DNA of 47,342 nt, taken from positions 1-47,342 of the forward strand of contig NZ_JALEGS010000052.1 in assembly GCF_022763345.1 (NCBI RefSeq). Direction: 5' to 3'. Origin of the DNA: Phaeodactylibacter sp. Its GTDB lineage: Bacteria > Bacteroidota > Bacteroidia > Chitinophagales > Saprospiraceae. This document shows positions 16,532 to 24,704 of this stretch, piece after piece. The notes beneath the pieces are model-generated. The model was not told where the DNA came from and searched no databases. It worked only from the letters and a program-made list of their open reading frames with translations. The stretch's first letter is position 1. Each line of letters starts with the position of its first letter. The position numbers and the translations under genes are program-made.

Positions 16532-17323
16532 TTATGACTCATTAGCAGGCCGGCCAATGGTAGCCAAAATACCACCATCCACATAGATCACCTGCCCGTT
16601 AATAAAATCACTGGCAGGGGCTGCCAGAAAAACAGCCGTGCCCGCCAGGTCTGCTGGGTCGCCCCATCGGCCCGCAGGCGTGCGCTGAAGGATAAAATCA
16701 TTGAACGGATGCCCGTCTACCCGGATTGGCGCCGTTTGGCTCGTCGCAAAATAGCCCGGCCCGATGCCATTAACCTGAATGTTGTGCCTGGCCCACTCCG
16801 TCGCCATATTTTGCGTAAGCATTTTCAAGCCGCCCTTGGCTGCTGCGTAAGCACCTACGGTATTGCGCCCAAGCTCGCTCATCATAGAACAGATATTGAT
16901 GATCTTTCCCGCACCGCGCTCCATCATGCCTTTAACGACATGCTTAGACATAATAAAAACGCCCGTCAGGTCAGTACGGATAACCTGATCCCATTCCTCT
17001 ACGCTCATCTCGACCAGCGGAATGCGTTTAATAATCCCGGCATTATTAACGAGGATATCAATAGGCCCTACCTCTGATTCGATTTGAGCAACGCTTTCCA
17101 TCACCGCAGCCTCCTGCGTCACATCAAACAGGCAGCCGTGCGCAGTGATGCCCTCTGCCCGGTAGGTTTCCAGGGCTTTGTCAATCTTTTCCTGAGAAGA
17201 ATGCCCGTTAATGACCAGCGTGGCACCTGCTTGCCCGAGCCCCATAGCCATCGCCATTCCAAGCCCGTGGGTACCGCCGGTAATCAGAGCAACCTTTCCT
17301 TTTAAATCGAATAGTGGATTCAT
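16532..17323 (-). CDS. kduD: SDR oxidoreductase, 2-dehydro-3-deoxy-D-gluconate 5-dehydrogenase (KduD)
   Basis: A 263-residue classical short-chain dehydrogenase. The cofactor motif TGGTHGLG is at residues 15-22 and NNAG at 93-96. The catalytic residues are Ser146, Tyr159 and Lys163 (YAAAK), and the end has GQVIYVDGG. KduD reduces 2,5-diketo-3-deoxygluconate to 2-keto-3-deoxygluconate with NADH. The assignment rests mainly on the partner: kduI lies 6 bases upstream in the same transcript. On sequence alone gluconate 5-dehydrogenase is an equally close relative. No kdgK or kdgA gene for the next steps is present in the window. Confidence 0.85.
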   Translation of the reverse strand: MNPLFDLKGKVALITGGTHGLGMAMAMGLGQAGATLVINGHSSQEKIDKALETYRAEGITAHGCLFDVTQEAAVMESVAQIESEVGPIDILVNNAGIIKRIPLVEMSVEEWDQVIRTDLTGVFIMSKHVVKGMMERGAGKIINICSMMSELGRNTVGAYAAAKGGLKMLTQNMATEWARHNIQVNGIGPGYFATSQTAPIRVDGHPFNDFILQRTPAGRWGDPADLAGTAVFLAAPASDFINGQVIYVDGGILATIGRPANES

Positions 17324-17329
17324 GTCTCT

Positions 17330-18172
17330 TTATTTCAAATCTGTGATTGCGCATTGGTCCATATCGCCATAGTCGAGGTTTTCACCAGCCATGCCCCAGA
17401 TAAAGGTGTAGTTGGTGGTACCTGAGCCAGCGTGAATGGACCAGGGCGGAGAAATCGCTGCTTCCTCATTCTTGAGCCAAAGGTGGCGGGTTTCTGTGGG
17501 CTCGCCGAGGAAGTGGCAGGCGGCCTGATCTTCAGGGAGCTCAAAGTAAAGATAGACCTCCATGCGGCGATCGTGAGTGTGGGCCGGCATGGTATTCCAA
17601 ACGCTGCCTGTCTTCAGCTGCGTCATCCCCATTTGCAATTGGCAAACTTCCACCACGCTATTCACGATCAGCTTGCGGATAACCCGATGGTTGGCGGTTT
17701 CCAGGGAGCCCAGCTCTACCACTTCAGCATCCGCTTCTGTGATTTTTTTGGTGGGATAAGCATGGTGTGCAGGAGTCGAATTCAGGTAAAAATGCGCAGG
17801 CTTCGAAGCATCACTGCTTTTAAAAACGACCTCTTGGTTACCACGCCCCACGTACAGGGCTTCCCGATACCCGAGTGCATACTCCGTACCATCTACTGAG
17901 ACTGTGCCGCCACCGCCAATATTGATAATACCTAATTCCCGGCGCTCCAGGAAATAGTCCGCTTTCAGGGGATCGATGGCTTCGAGCTTTAGCGGCTTGT
18001 CTGTTGGGACCGCTCCGCCAGCAATGAACCGGTCATAATGCAGGTAGTTGAGCTGCACCGTACCCTCCTTCATGACAGGAGTGAGCAGAAAGTCCTCCCT
18101 GAGCCGTTGGGTGTCGTACGCCTTAAAATCTCTGGGATTGGTCGCGTAGTACGATTTAAAATGAGTACTCAT
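17330..18172 (-). CDS. kduI: 5-dehydro-4-deoxy-D-glucuronate isomerase (KduI)
   Basis: A 280-residue bicupin isomerase that converts 5-keto-4-deoxyuronate, formed from unsaturated uronates, to 2,5-diketo-3-deoxygluconate in the cytoplasm. The zinc ligands of the E. coli enzyme are all present: His198 and His200 in MPAHTHDRR, Glu205 and His247 in SPPWSIHAG. Length matches the family (about 278). YERREL-like and IINIGGGGTV segments form the N-terminal cupin. It is followed by kduD after 6 bases. Unsaturated uronates come from lyases acting on pectin, glycosaminoglycans, glucuronan or ulvan, or from family 88/105 hydrolases; none of these is intact in this window. Confidence 0.95.
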   Translation of the reverse strand: MSTHFKSYYATNPRDFKAYDTQRLREDFLLTPVMKEGTVQLNYLHYDRFIAGGAVPTDKPLKLEAIDPLKADYFLERRELGIINIGGGGTVSVDGTEYALGYREALYVGRGNQEVVFKSSDASKPAHFYLNSTPAHHAYPTKKITEADAEVVELGSLETANHRVIRKLIVNSVVEVCQLQMGMTQLKTGSVWNTMPAHTHDRRMEVYLYFELPEDQAACHFLGEPTETRHLWLKNEEAAISPPWSIHAGSGTTNYTFIWGMAGENLDYGDMDQCAITDLK

Positions 18173-18846
18173 ATTTGTATTGTGATTTTAATGTCTTGCC
18201 TACAGCAATGCCCGGACCGCCTATGCCTTAATTTTCGCCGCTTCACCCGGTATTGCGACAACAACACTATACGGTTTGACCGAATAGCAAAACCAGCCTC
18301 AGACAGCAAAAGAAAAACAGCAGCACCTCAAGCACCTTCAAAGATGCCATATACGGCATGTTCAGTGGGGGGAGTAAAGTACCTGCTGGTTGTAACCTCA
18401 TTAATCAAATTTAAGCTTGAAGACCAAACAGGATGAGCCGTTTTCCTGGTTACAATTAGCGTTAGTATACCTCACCACAACAAAGCACTGAGCAAGTGTC
18501 TGAAAAAATAAATCCGGCCTTTTACTGAAGCCAAATCTGAATTCCCCAAGGGGCACGCTTCTTGGAAATACATCAATGCCGGATCAGCGTTGGAGGTGTC
18601 CTTCGCTGACTTTTTGCTGCCGGCTCAAAATTTCAACAACATTGAGAACCTAGAAGCGAGGGATTATCAAATCATTCTTTACCTTAATAAAGTTTCTTAA
18701 AATAAGGCAACGGAGCTGCTGAAGGCGATGAAAAATTTCCAGAACTCCCTGGGAAACCTTCCACCGCTATTGAAGGTGAGATCCCCGGCAGACCATACCC
18801 ACTATGACCGACAGAAAGCGTGGCTTGAGCAACAAAAACAAAAACC
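18173..18846. other. Divergent kduI/xylB intergenic region with a degenerate reading frame
   Basis: This 674-base gap is long for this genome. Its kduI-proximal part contains TAAATTTG on the minus strand (18406-18413), a match to the -7 consensus but without a well-placed -33. From about 18512 the plus strand keeps one frame open, interrupted only by TAA at 18698, up to a TGA at 18848 that overlaps the xylB ATG. The frame encodes HASWKYINAGSALEVSF and, after the stop, DHTHYDRQKAWLEQQ, which look protein-like. I do not recognise the family. It may be the 3' remnant of a gene once located upstream of xylB. Confidence 0.4.
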
Positions 18847-20346
18847 ATGAGCGCACCGCAATACAGTATAGGCTTTGATTTGGGCAGCTCTTCCGTCAAA
18901 GCGGCATTAATCCGCCTGGAAGACGGAGCAGCGGTTGGCAAGAGCAGCTATCCGGAGCAGGAGATGCCAATTCAGGCGCCGCAGCCCGGCTGGGCAGAAC
19001 AAGACCCGGAATTCTGGTGGCAATGTATCAAAGCCGTTACCCGGCAGTTGCTGGAACAAACCGGCGCGCCCGGAACGGCAATTGGCAGCATCGGTATTGC
19101 CTACCAAATGCATGGCCTCGTCCTTGTAGACGAGCAGCAGCGAGTGGTACGCCCTTCTATTATATGGTGCGACAGCCGGGCGGTGGCTACCGGGCAGGCT
19201 GGCTTTGAAGCCATTGGACAAGACCGCGCCCTCAAGCACCTGCTCAACAGCCCGGGCAATTTCACGGCTTCCAAACTAAAGTGGGTGCAACAGGAAGAGC
19301 CAGGCACCTACGGCCGCATCCACAAAATCATGCTGCCCGGTGACTACATTGCCATGCGGATGAGTGGGCAGGTTCAAACCACTATTACCGGGCTGTCCGA
19401 AGGGATTTTCTGGGATTTTGCCGACCGGCGGGTATCTTCTGATGTGCTTAGAGTGTACGATATTGATCCGGCTTTGCTACCAGACATTGCCCCCGGTATA
19501 GGCCCGCAAAGCGAACTGAGCAAAACCTCAGCAAGCGAACTGGGGCTCGCGCCCGGCACGCCTATCTCCTACCGGGCAGGCGATCAGCCTAACAATGCCC
19601 TTTCCCTGGGGGTGTTGAGCCCCGGAGAAGTGGCAGCTACCGGTGGCACTTCCGGTGTCGTTTACGCCGTCACCGATCAGCCCCTCTACGACCCTCAGAG
19701 CCGCGTCAATGGTTTTGCCCATGTCAACTACCAACCCGATGCCCCACATATAGGTGTCCTGATGTGCATCAACGGCACCGGCATACAGTATAGTTGGCTG
19801 CGTAAAATGCTCGCGCCCGGGACGCCCTACGAAACGCTGGAGGCAGAAGCCCAAAAGGCCCCGATTGGCGCAGCCGGGCTGACGTCCCTTCCTTTCGGCA
19901 ATGGCGCGGAGCGCATCCTCAATGACCGGCAGGTGGGCGCTCAATTGCTGGGGCTAGACTTTAACCGGCATAGCAAAGCGCATTTGCTGCGGGGCGGGCT
20001 GGAAGGCATCGCTTTTTCCTTCATATATGGCATGCAAATCCTGCAGGAGATAGGGCTGCAAATGGAGGTAATCCGTGTAGGAAATGACAACCTCTTTCAG
20101 TCAGCTATTTTTGGACATACGTTGGCCACCCTCAGCGGTTGCACCATCGAGATAATGGAAACCACCGGAGCCATTGGGGCTGCACAGGCAGCAGCAGTAG
20201 GTGCAGGGCATTGGGATGACCTCAGCGCCATCCATTACAATCTGAAAAAAGTGGGGCAATACGAGCCTCAGTCTACCGATATTGATGCCTACCGGGCCGC
20301 CTATCAGGCCTGGGAAAAGGCTTTAAAAAAAACCATTACACCATGA
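18847..20346 (+). CDS. xylB: Xylulokinase
   Basis: A 499-residue FGGY-family sugar kinase that phosphorylates D-xylulose to D-xylulose 5-phosphate with ATP. The N-terminal phosphate-binding motif YSIGFDLGSSSVKAAL is at residues 6-21. The substrate region has IAYQMHGLVLVD and SIIWCDSRA, and the C-terminal FGGY half has AATGGTSGVVYAVTD and VRVGNDNLFQSAIFG. The ATG overlaps the TGA of a degenerate upstream frame. It overlaps xylA by four bases (ATGA at 20343-20346), so the two are translationally coupled. Confidence 0.93.
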   Translation: MSAPQYSIGFDLGSSSVKAALIRLEDGAAVGKSSYPEQEMPIQAPQPGWAEQDPEFWWQCIKAVTRQLLEQTGAPGTAIGSIGIAYQMHGLVLVDEQQRVVRPSIIWCDSRAVATGQAGFEAIGQDRALKHLLNSPGNFTASKLKWVQQEEPGTYGRIHKIMLPGDYIAMRMSGQVQTTITGLSEGIFWDFADRRVSSDVLRVYDIDPALLPDIAPGIGPQSELSKTSASELGLAPGTPISYRAGDQPNNALSLGVLSPGEVAATGGTSGVVYAVTDQPLYDPQSRVNGFAHVNYQPDAPHIGVLMCINGTGIQYSWLRKMLAPGTPYETLEAEAQKAPIGAAGLTSLPFGNGAERILNDRQVGAQLLGLDFNRHSKAHLLRGGLEGIAFSFIYGMQILQEIGLQMEVIRVGNDNLFQSAIFGHTLATLSGCTIEIMETTGAIGAAQAAAVGAGHWDDLSAIHYNLKKVGQYEPQSTDIDAYRAAYQAWEKALKKTITP

Positions 20347-21671
20347 AAGTGATCAAAGGACAAAAAGAGTATTTCAAGGGCATTCACCAAATTGCCTACG
20401 AGGGCCCCGAATCCAAAAACCCACTGGCTTTCAAATACTACGATGCCGACCGGGTGGTTGCCGGCAAGAGCATGAAAGAGCATTTCCGTTTTGCGGTCGC
20501 CTACTGGCACAGCTTCTGTAATACCGGGGCAGACCCCTTTGGACCGGGCACCATGCAGTTCCCCTGGGATGAAGCGGCAGACCCGCTGCTGCGGGCAAAG
20601 GACAAAATGGATGCGGCCTTTGAATTCATCACCAAGATGAACATTCCCTTCTTCTGCTTCCACGATGTAGACCTCATCGACGAAGGGGACAGTCTGGCAG
20701 AATTTGAGAAGCGCCTGGACGCCATCACGGATTACGCAAAGGAGAAAATGGAAGCTTCTGGAGTCGGCCTGCTGTGGGGCACCGCCAACCTGTTTTCTCA
20801 CCCCCGCTATATGAACGGCGCGGCAACGAACCCTGACTTTGCTGTGGTAGCCCACGCAGGCGCACAGGTGAAGCTCGCCCTTGATGCCACGATCAAGCTA
20901 GGCGGTGAAAACTACGTCTTCTGGGGCGGCCGGGAGGGCTATTTCTCCCTGCTCAATACCGATATGAAGCGCGAGTTGAACCACCTGGCAACCTTCCTGC
21001 ATACAGCCAAAGACTACGCCCGCAAGCAAGGCTTCAAGGGCAACTTCTTCATTGAGCCTAAGCCCATGGAGCCTACCAAGCATCAGTATGATTTTGATGC
21101 GGCAACCGTGACCGGCTTTCTAAGAGCCAACGATTTGATGGACGACTTCAAAATCAATGTCGAAGTCAATCACGCTACCCTCGCCCTGCATACCTTTCAG
21201 CACGAACTGCAGGTTGCTGCCGATGCCGGGCTTTTGGGGAGCATTGACGCCAATCGCGGAGACTATCAAAACGGCTGGGATACCGATCAATTCCCGGTAA
21301 ACGTTTACGAGGTAACGGAAGCCCTTTTGGTTATTTTGGAGGCCGGTGGCTTGCAAGGCGGCGGCATTAACTTCGATGCCAAGACCCGGCGCAACAGTAC
21401 CGACCTGGCTGATTTGTTCCACGCGCATATTGGCGGGATGGACGTATTTGCCCGGGCACTCCTAGCCGCTGACCGCATCCTGCAGGAATCCCACTACCGG
21501 CAACTGCGCAAGGACCGCTACAGCTCATTCGACCATAGCGAGGGTAAGGATTTTGAAGCCGGCAAGCTGAGCCTGGAGGACCTGGACCGCATCGCCCGGC
21601 ATAATATCCGGCTGGTGCAGCATAGTGGCCGTCAGGAGTATTTTGAGAATATTATTAATCAGTACATCTAG
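20343..21671 (+). CDS. xylA: Xylose isomerase
   Basis: A 442-residue enzyme that interconverts D-xylose and D-xylulose using two divalent metals, of the large class II type like E. coli XylA (440 residues). The catalytic His107 and Asp110 are in FHDVD, and FWGGREGY is at about residues 193-200. Metal ligand Glu238 and Lys240 are in FIEPKPMEPTKHQYD, and GSIDANRGD is a later metal-site motif. It is preceded by xylB with a 4-base overlap and closed by a strong terminator. The order xylB-xylA is the reverse of E. coli. No xylose transporter or XylR lies next to it. Confidence 0.96.
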   Translation: MKVIKGQKEYFKGIHQIAYEGPESKNPLAFKYYDADRVVAGKSMKEHFRFAVAYWHSFCNTGADPFGPGTMQFPWDEAADPLLRAKDKMDAAFEFITKMNIPFFCFHDVDLIDEGDSLAEFEKRLDAITDYAKEKMEASGVGLLWGTANLFSHPRYMNGAATNPDFAVVAHAGAQVKLALDATIKLGGENYVFWGGREGYFSLLNTDMKRELNHLATFLHTAKDYARKQGFKGNFFIEPKPMEPTKHQYDFDAATVTGFLRANDLMDDFKINVEVNHATLALHTFQHELQVAADAGLLGSIDANRGDYQNGWDTDQFPVNVYEVTEALLVILEAGGLQGGGINFDAKTRRNSTDLADLFHAHIGGMDVFARALLAADRILQESHYRQLRKDRYSSFDHSEGKDFEAGKLSLEDLDRIARHNIRLVQHSGRQEYFENIINQYI

Positions 21672-21681
21672 ACAGACTAAA

Positions 21682-21733
21682 TGCCAGAATGACAGCAATC
21701 CAGAAAAAGCTGCGTCATTCTGGCAGTATTTTT
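21682..21733 (+). terminator. Rho-independent terminator after xylBA
   Basis: A perfect 12-bp stem (tgccagaatgac at 21682-21693 and gtcattctggca at 21714-21725), extended by agc/gct across a bulge, is followed by gtattttt. It begins 10 bases after the xylA stop codon. Confidence 0.88.
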
Positions 21734-21782
21734 CACATGGTACTTGTTTTGCTGTTTAAAGAGCGAACCATGACCATGACCA

Positions 21783-22688
21783 ATGAGCGAATCACAGTAT
21801 AAGAATCAGAAATTTCAGAATACTCTTCGGGCAAGCGCCTTATTCATCAGCATGCTGGCATTAATGCTCGGGCTGGGTTATACCCTCTTTGGATTTACCG
21901 GCATGCTTTGGGCAGGTGCCTTCGGGCTCATTACGTTAGGGATGAGCACAAGAGTTTCCAGCCAAATGGTGATGCGGTTTCAGGGAGGTCGCCCATTGCA
22001 TCCTCATCAGGCACCTCAGCTCGCCCGACTGGTTCAGCAACTTGCCCAGCGGGCCAACCTCCCAGCTACCCCAAAACTATACTATGTCCCCAACAACAGC
22101 TTGAATGCCTTTGCTACCGGTAGCAAGAAAGACCCTGCTATTGCCATCACCCATGGACTGCTTTCCAGGATGGACCTCAGAGGCCTCTCCGGTATTTTAG
22201 CCCATGAAATCAGCCACATCCGGAATAATGACCTGCAATTGAAGTCGATGGTCAACCTGTTTAGCCGGTATACCCGGTTTTTCTCTCTCTTCGGGCAGAT
22301 TTTGCTTTTTATTAACCTTCCATTATTCTTTATGGGGGAAGCAACGGTTTCATGGACCGCAATCGCCCTCTTGCTCCTTGCGCCTACGCTAGTGACGCTG
22401 ATGGTACAAGCCTTTTCCCGCAGCCGCGAGTACGATGCCGACCTTGAGGCTGCCCGGCTGACCGGCGACCCTAATGCGCTGGCAGATGCGCTCGAAACGC
22501 TGGATTATTACAATAAAGGCGGCTGGCTGGCCAGGTTCCAGTCCCCACGTGGCATCAAAGTGCCAACGATTCTAAGCTCCCACCCCGAGATAAAGGATAG
22601 GGTAAAACGGTTGCGCGAACTGGCGCCGCGATTTGTGCCCCGGTTTGACTGGGCAAGCTGGCAGCCTACGCGTTGGCGGATGGTTTGA
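21783..22688 (+). CDS. M48 family membrane zinc metalloprotease (HtpX-like)
   Basis: A 301-residue integral membrane protease. Two N-terminal membrane segments (residues about 18-55) precede the zinc site HEISH (141-145), where Glu142 is catalytic. A further hydrophobic hairpin (about 168-210) leads to the third ligand Glu216 in SREYDAD. The arrangement matches HtpX, which degrades damaged membrane proteins with its active site in the cytoplasm. It is preceded by two out-of-frame ATGs just before 21783. It stands alone between the xylBA terminator and a convergent T9SS gene, so stress-response membrane quality control is the best guess. Confidence 0.9.
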   Translation: MSESQYKNQKFQNTLRASALFISMLALMLGLGYTLFGFTGMLWAGAFGLITLGMSTRVSSQMVMRFQGGRPLHPHQAPQLARLVQQLAQRANLPATPKLYYVPNNSLNAFATGSKKDPAIAITHGLLSRMDLRGLSGILAHEISHIRNNDLQLKSMVNLFSRYTRFFSLFGQILLFINLPLFFMGEATVSWTAIALLLLAPTLVTLMVQAFSRSREYDADLEAARLTGDPNALADALETLDYYNKGGWLARFQSPRGIKVPTILSSHPEIKDRVKRLRELAPRFVPRFDWASWQPTRWRMV

Positions 22689-22716
22689 TGCACTCAGTGG
22701 CTCTGGAACCGGATAC

Positions 22717-24345
22717 CTACTGTTTAATCAGCCTCCAGGTAGCTGCCCCATCCTCGGTAGCCAATCGTAGCAGGTAAATACCTGCGGGGCCCGGGAGCGA
22801 AAAGTCTAGCGTTTGAGTGTACTGGAACATGTGATCCGCAATCGGACGCCCATCAATCGTCAAGATGGAAGCTTCAACAGAGGAATGTAAATTTGGCAAC
22901 ACCACCCGAATAGCGCCAGACGTAGGATTGGGGAATACCTCAGCCCGAATAAGAGCTGCCTCTAAGGTATGCGTAGTCATGGGATTGTAAATGTATACGC
23001 CCCCTGCTCCATTCAAGGCCGCCGCACCGGTGCCAGCAAAAGCGGTCCGAAAAGATCCGACCAGAAGCTGTTCTCCGGCAATCGCAACAGAGCGGCCGTA
23101 AAAATCAGATGTTGCGCGATCACTAGCTGCTAACTTTTGTACCCACTCCCACTCGCCATCTTCACTGGATTCGAAAATAAAAGCCGCGCCCGCCTGGTTT
23201 AATGCATCTTCTTCGTTAGCATCTTCCTCGTCCTGGTATGCACCGATTAATAACATCGGCCACTCGATAGCCACACTGAACCCAAAATGGTCCTTCACAT
23301 CCGGATCAGGGGCAGTCAAACGTCCTTCAAAAGTCCAGAGCCCATTACCATCGCGATGATACACGTACACTGCTCCCGCTTGGGTTATTTCTGCCCCTCC
23401 CCCTTCAAAAACACTTTCTTCATCAGCAGCTATCACAGCGTAATCTCCTTTCAAAGCTACCTCATGCCCGAAAAAGGCTTCGGCTACCGGTTCGGGTGAC
23501 TCCACCTTTTGGGTTTGCAGCCACTCGCCATCAGACTGCCGTTCAAAAAAATAGGCAGCACCGGCCACATTATAGAATTCCCCGCCTTCTGTACGGTCTT
23601 TCCCAAATGCGCCGACTAGTGCCACATCTCCATCCACCGCTACAGCATAGCCGAAATTATCGCCCGTGGTTAGATCAGAGGCCACGAGTTTCTGTTGTTC
23701 AGTCCACTGATTCTCCGGGTTTTTCTCAAAAACATACACTGCTCCGGCACCAGAGACAGCAGGCGAGCCATTGACTTCCGGGTCTTCATCCGGGGCACCA
23801 ACAAAAATGGTGTGGCCTTCCGTAATTGCCAGGCCTCTCCCGAAGCGATCTACAGGTGCCCGGTCAGCGGGTACCAGTTTCTGCAATTCGGCCCAGTTAC
23901 CGTTGGGCTGCCTTTCAAAAATATAGGCAGCTCCGGCATCCTGCATTGGATTGGCCCCGTTCTCATCCAGTCGATTGCGGAAAGAAGTGGCCACGGCTAT
24001 CGCCCCGGACACCGCTACCCGATAGCCCAGCTCGTCCCCTGCACTCCGGTCAGAGGCTATTAGTTTTTGCCGCTCCGTCCAGGAACCATCCGCAGGATTG
24101 TATTCAAAAAGGTAGGCGCCGCCCGCATTATCCAGGAAATTAGTACCTGCGGCATTCTCATCTGTGCCCACCGCACCAACAATAGCGAAAGCCCCGTCGG
24201 TTGCCATATGTCCGCTAAAAAAGTCGAAAGTGTCCCGGTCCGAAGGTGTCAGTTTGATTGATTCTTGGTAAGTCTGAGCCGAAAGCATTTGAAGTGCGAA
24301 AACCAGGCAAAAAATACCCGGTAGGTAGGTCCGTTGTAACATCAT
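22717..24345 (-). CDS. FG-GAP repeat protein with T9SS sorting domain
   Basis: A 542-residue secreted protein. The signal peptide (MLQRTYLPGIFCLVFALQMLSAQ) is followed by about seven FG-GAP-like repeats of roughly 60-65 residues. Each carries a DxFG-x-VA core with AGAAYIFE and W-E-QKL motifs, typical of a beta-propeller. The C-terminal 75 residues (VFPNPTSGAIRVVLPN ... GIYLLRLATEDG ... RLIKQ) form a type A T9SS sorting domain, so the protein should be exported through the type IX system and anchored on or released from the cell. The two adjacent ATGs at the start (24345 and 24342) cannot be told apart. The ligand is unknown. It is convergent with the M48 gene and divergent from the giant PKD protein gene. 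Confidence 0.85.
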   Translation of the reverse strand: MMLQRTYLPGIFCLVFALQMLSAQTYQESIKLTPSDRDTFDFFSGHMATDGAFAIVGAVGTDENAAGTNFLDNAGGAYLFEYNPADGSWTERQKLIASDRSAGDELGYRVAVSGAIAVATSFRNRLDENGANPMQDAGAAYIFERQPNGNWAELQKLVPADRAPVDRFGRGLAITEGHTIFVGAPDEDPEVNGSPAVSGAGAVYVFEKNPENQWTEQQKLVASDLTTGDNFGYAVAVDGDVALVGAFGKDRTEGGEFYNVAGAAYFFERQSDGEWLQTQKVESPEPVAEAFFGHEVALKGDYAVIAADEESVFEGGGAEITQAGAVYVYHRDGNGLWTFEGRLTAPDPDVKDHFGFSVAIEWPMLLIGAYQDEEDANEEDALNQAGAAFIFESSEDGEWEWVQKLAASDRATSDFYGRSVAIAGEQLLVGSFRTAFAGTGAAALNGAGGVYIYNPMTTHTLEAALIRAEVFPNPTSGAIRVVLPNLHSSVEASILTIDGRPIADHMFQYTQTLDFSLPGPAGIYLLRLATEDGAATWRLIKQ

Positions 24346-24704
24346 GGTTTTTGGGTTTTGGTGTAAAATAGGTTGCTAAGTTAAAAAAACAGGGGCATTT
24401 CCAGCCAAATCCTGATTTTAGCCCGGGCAAGCCGGGTGATACAGCGCCTGAGCAGCCCGTATCAATGCCTGACCACTGATCATCAAATCTTTTAATATCT
24501 GCTTTTGTCTAAACTGTAAGCTTCCAGTATATCAAAGCCTTACCCGACCAGCTTTGCTCCTCTCCACTTTTCAATCCGTACGCACAAATTCACCCTACTT
24601 TTCTCAAAGTTGTGTAACTTTAAGGTCCGGACTACAGTATATACTGATAGTGGATAATCCCACACCAGGCAAACCAGAAGTTTGCCATACCGTAACATAA
24701 TCCT
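24346..24704. other. Divergent intergenic region between two T9SS protein genes
   Basis: No gene or structured RNA is seen in these 359 bases. On the plus strand TAACTTTA, near 24616-24623, is one base off the -7 consensus and lies about 80 bases before the PKD protein start, making it a weak promoter candidate. Confidence 0.4.

Noticed and set aside
21821..21840. Possible third LacI operator (CAAGCGCCT) at the M48 gene start
   Set aside because: It is only a partial match, is not palindromic and lies inside the coding sequence.
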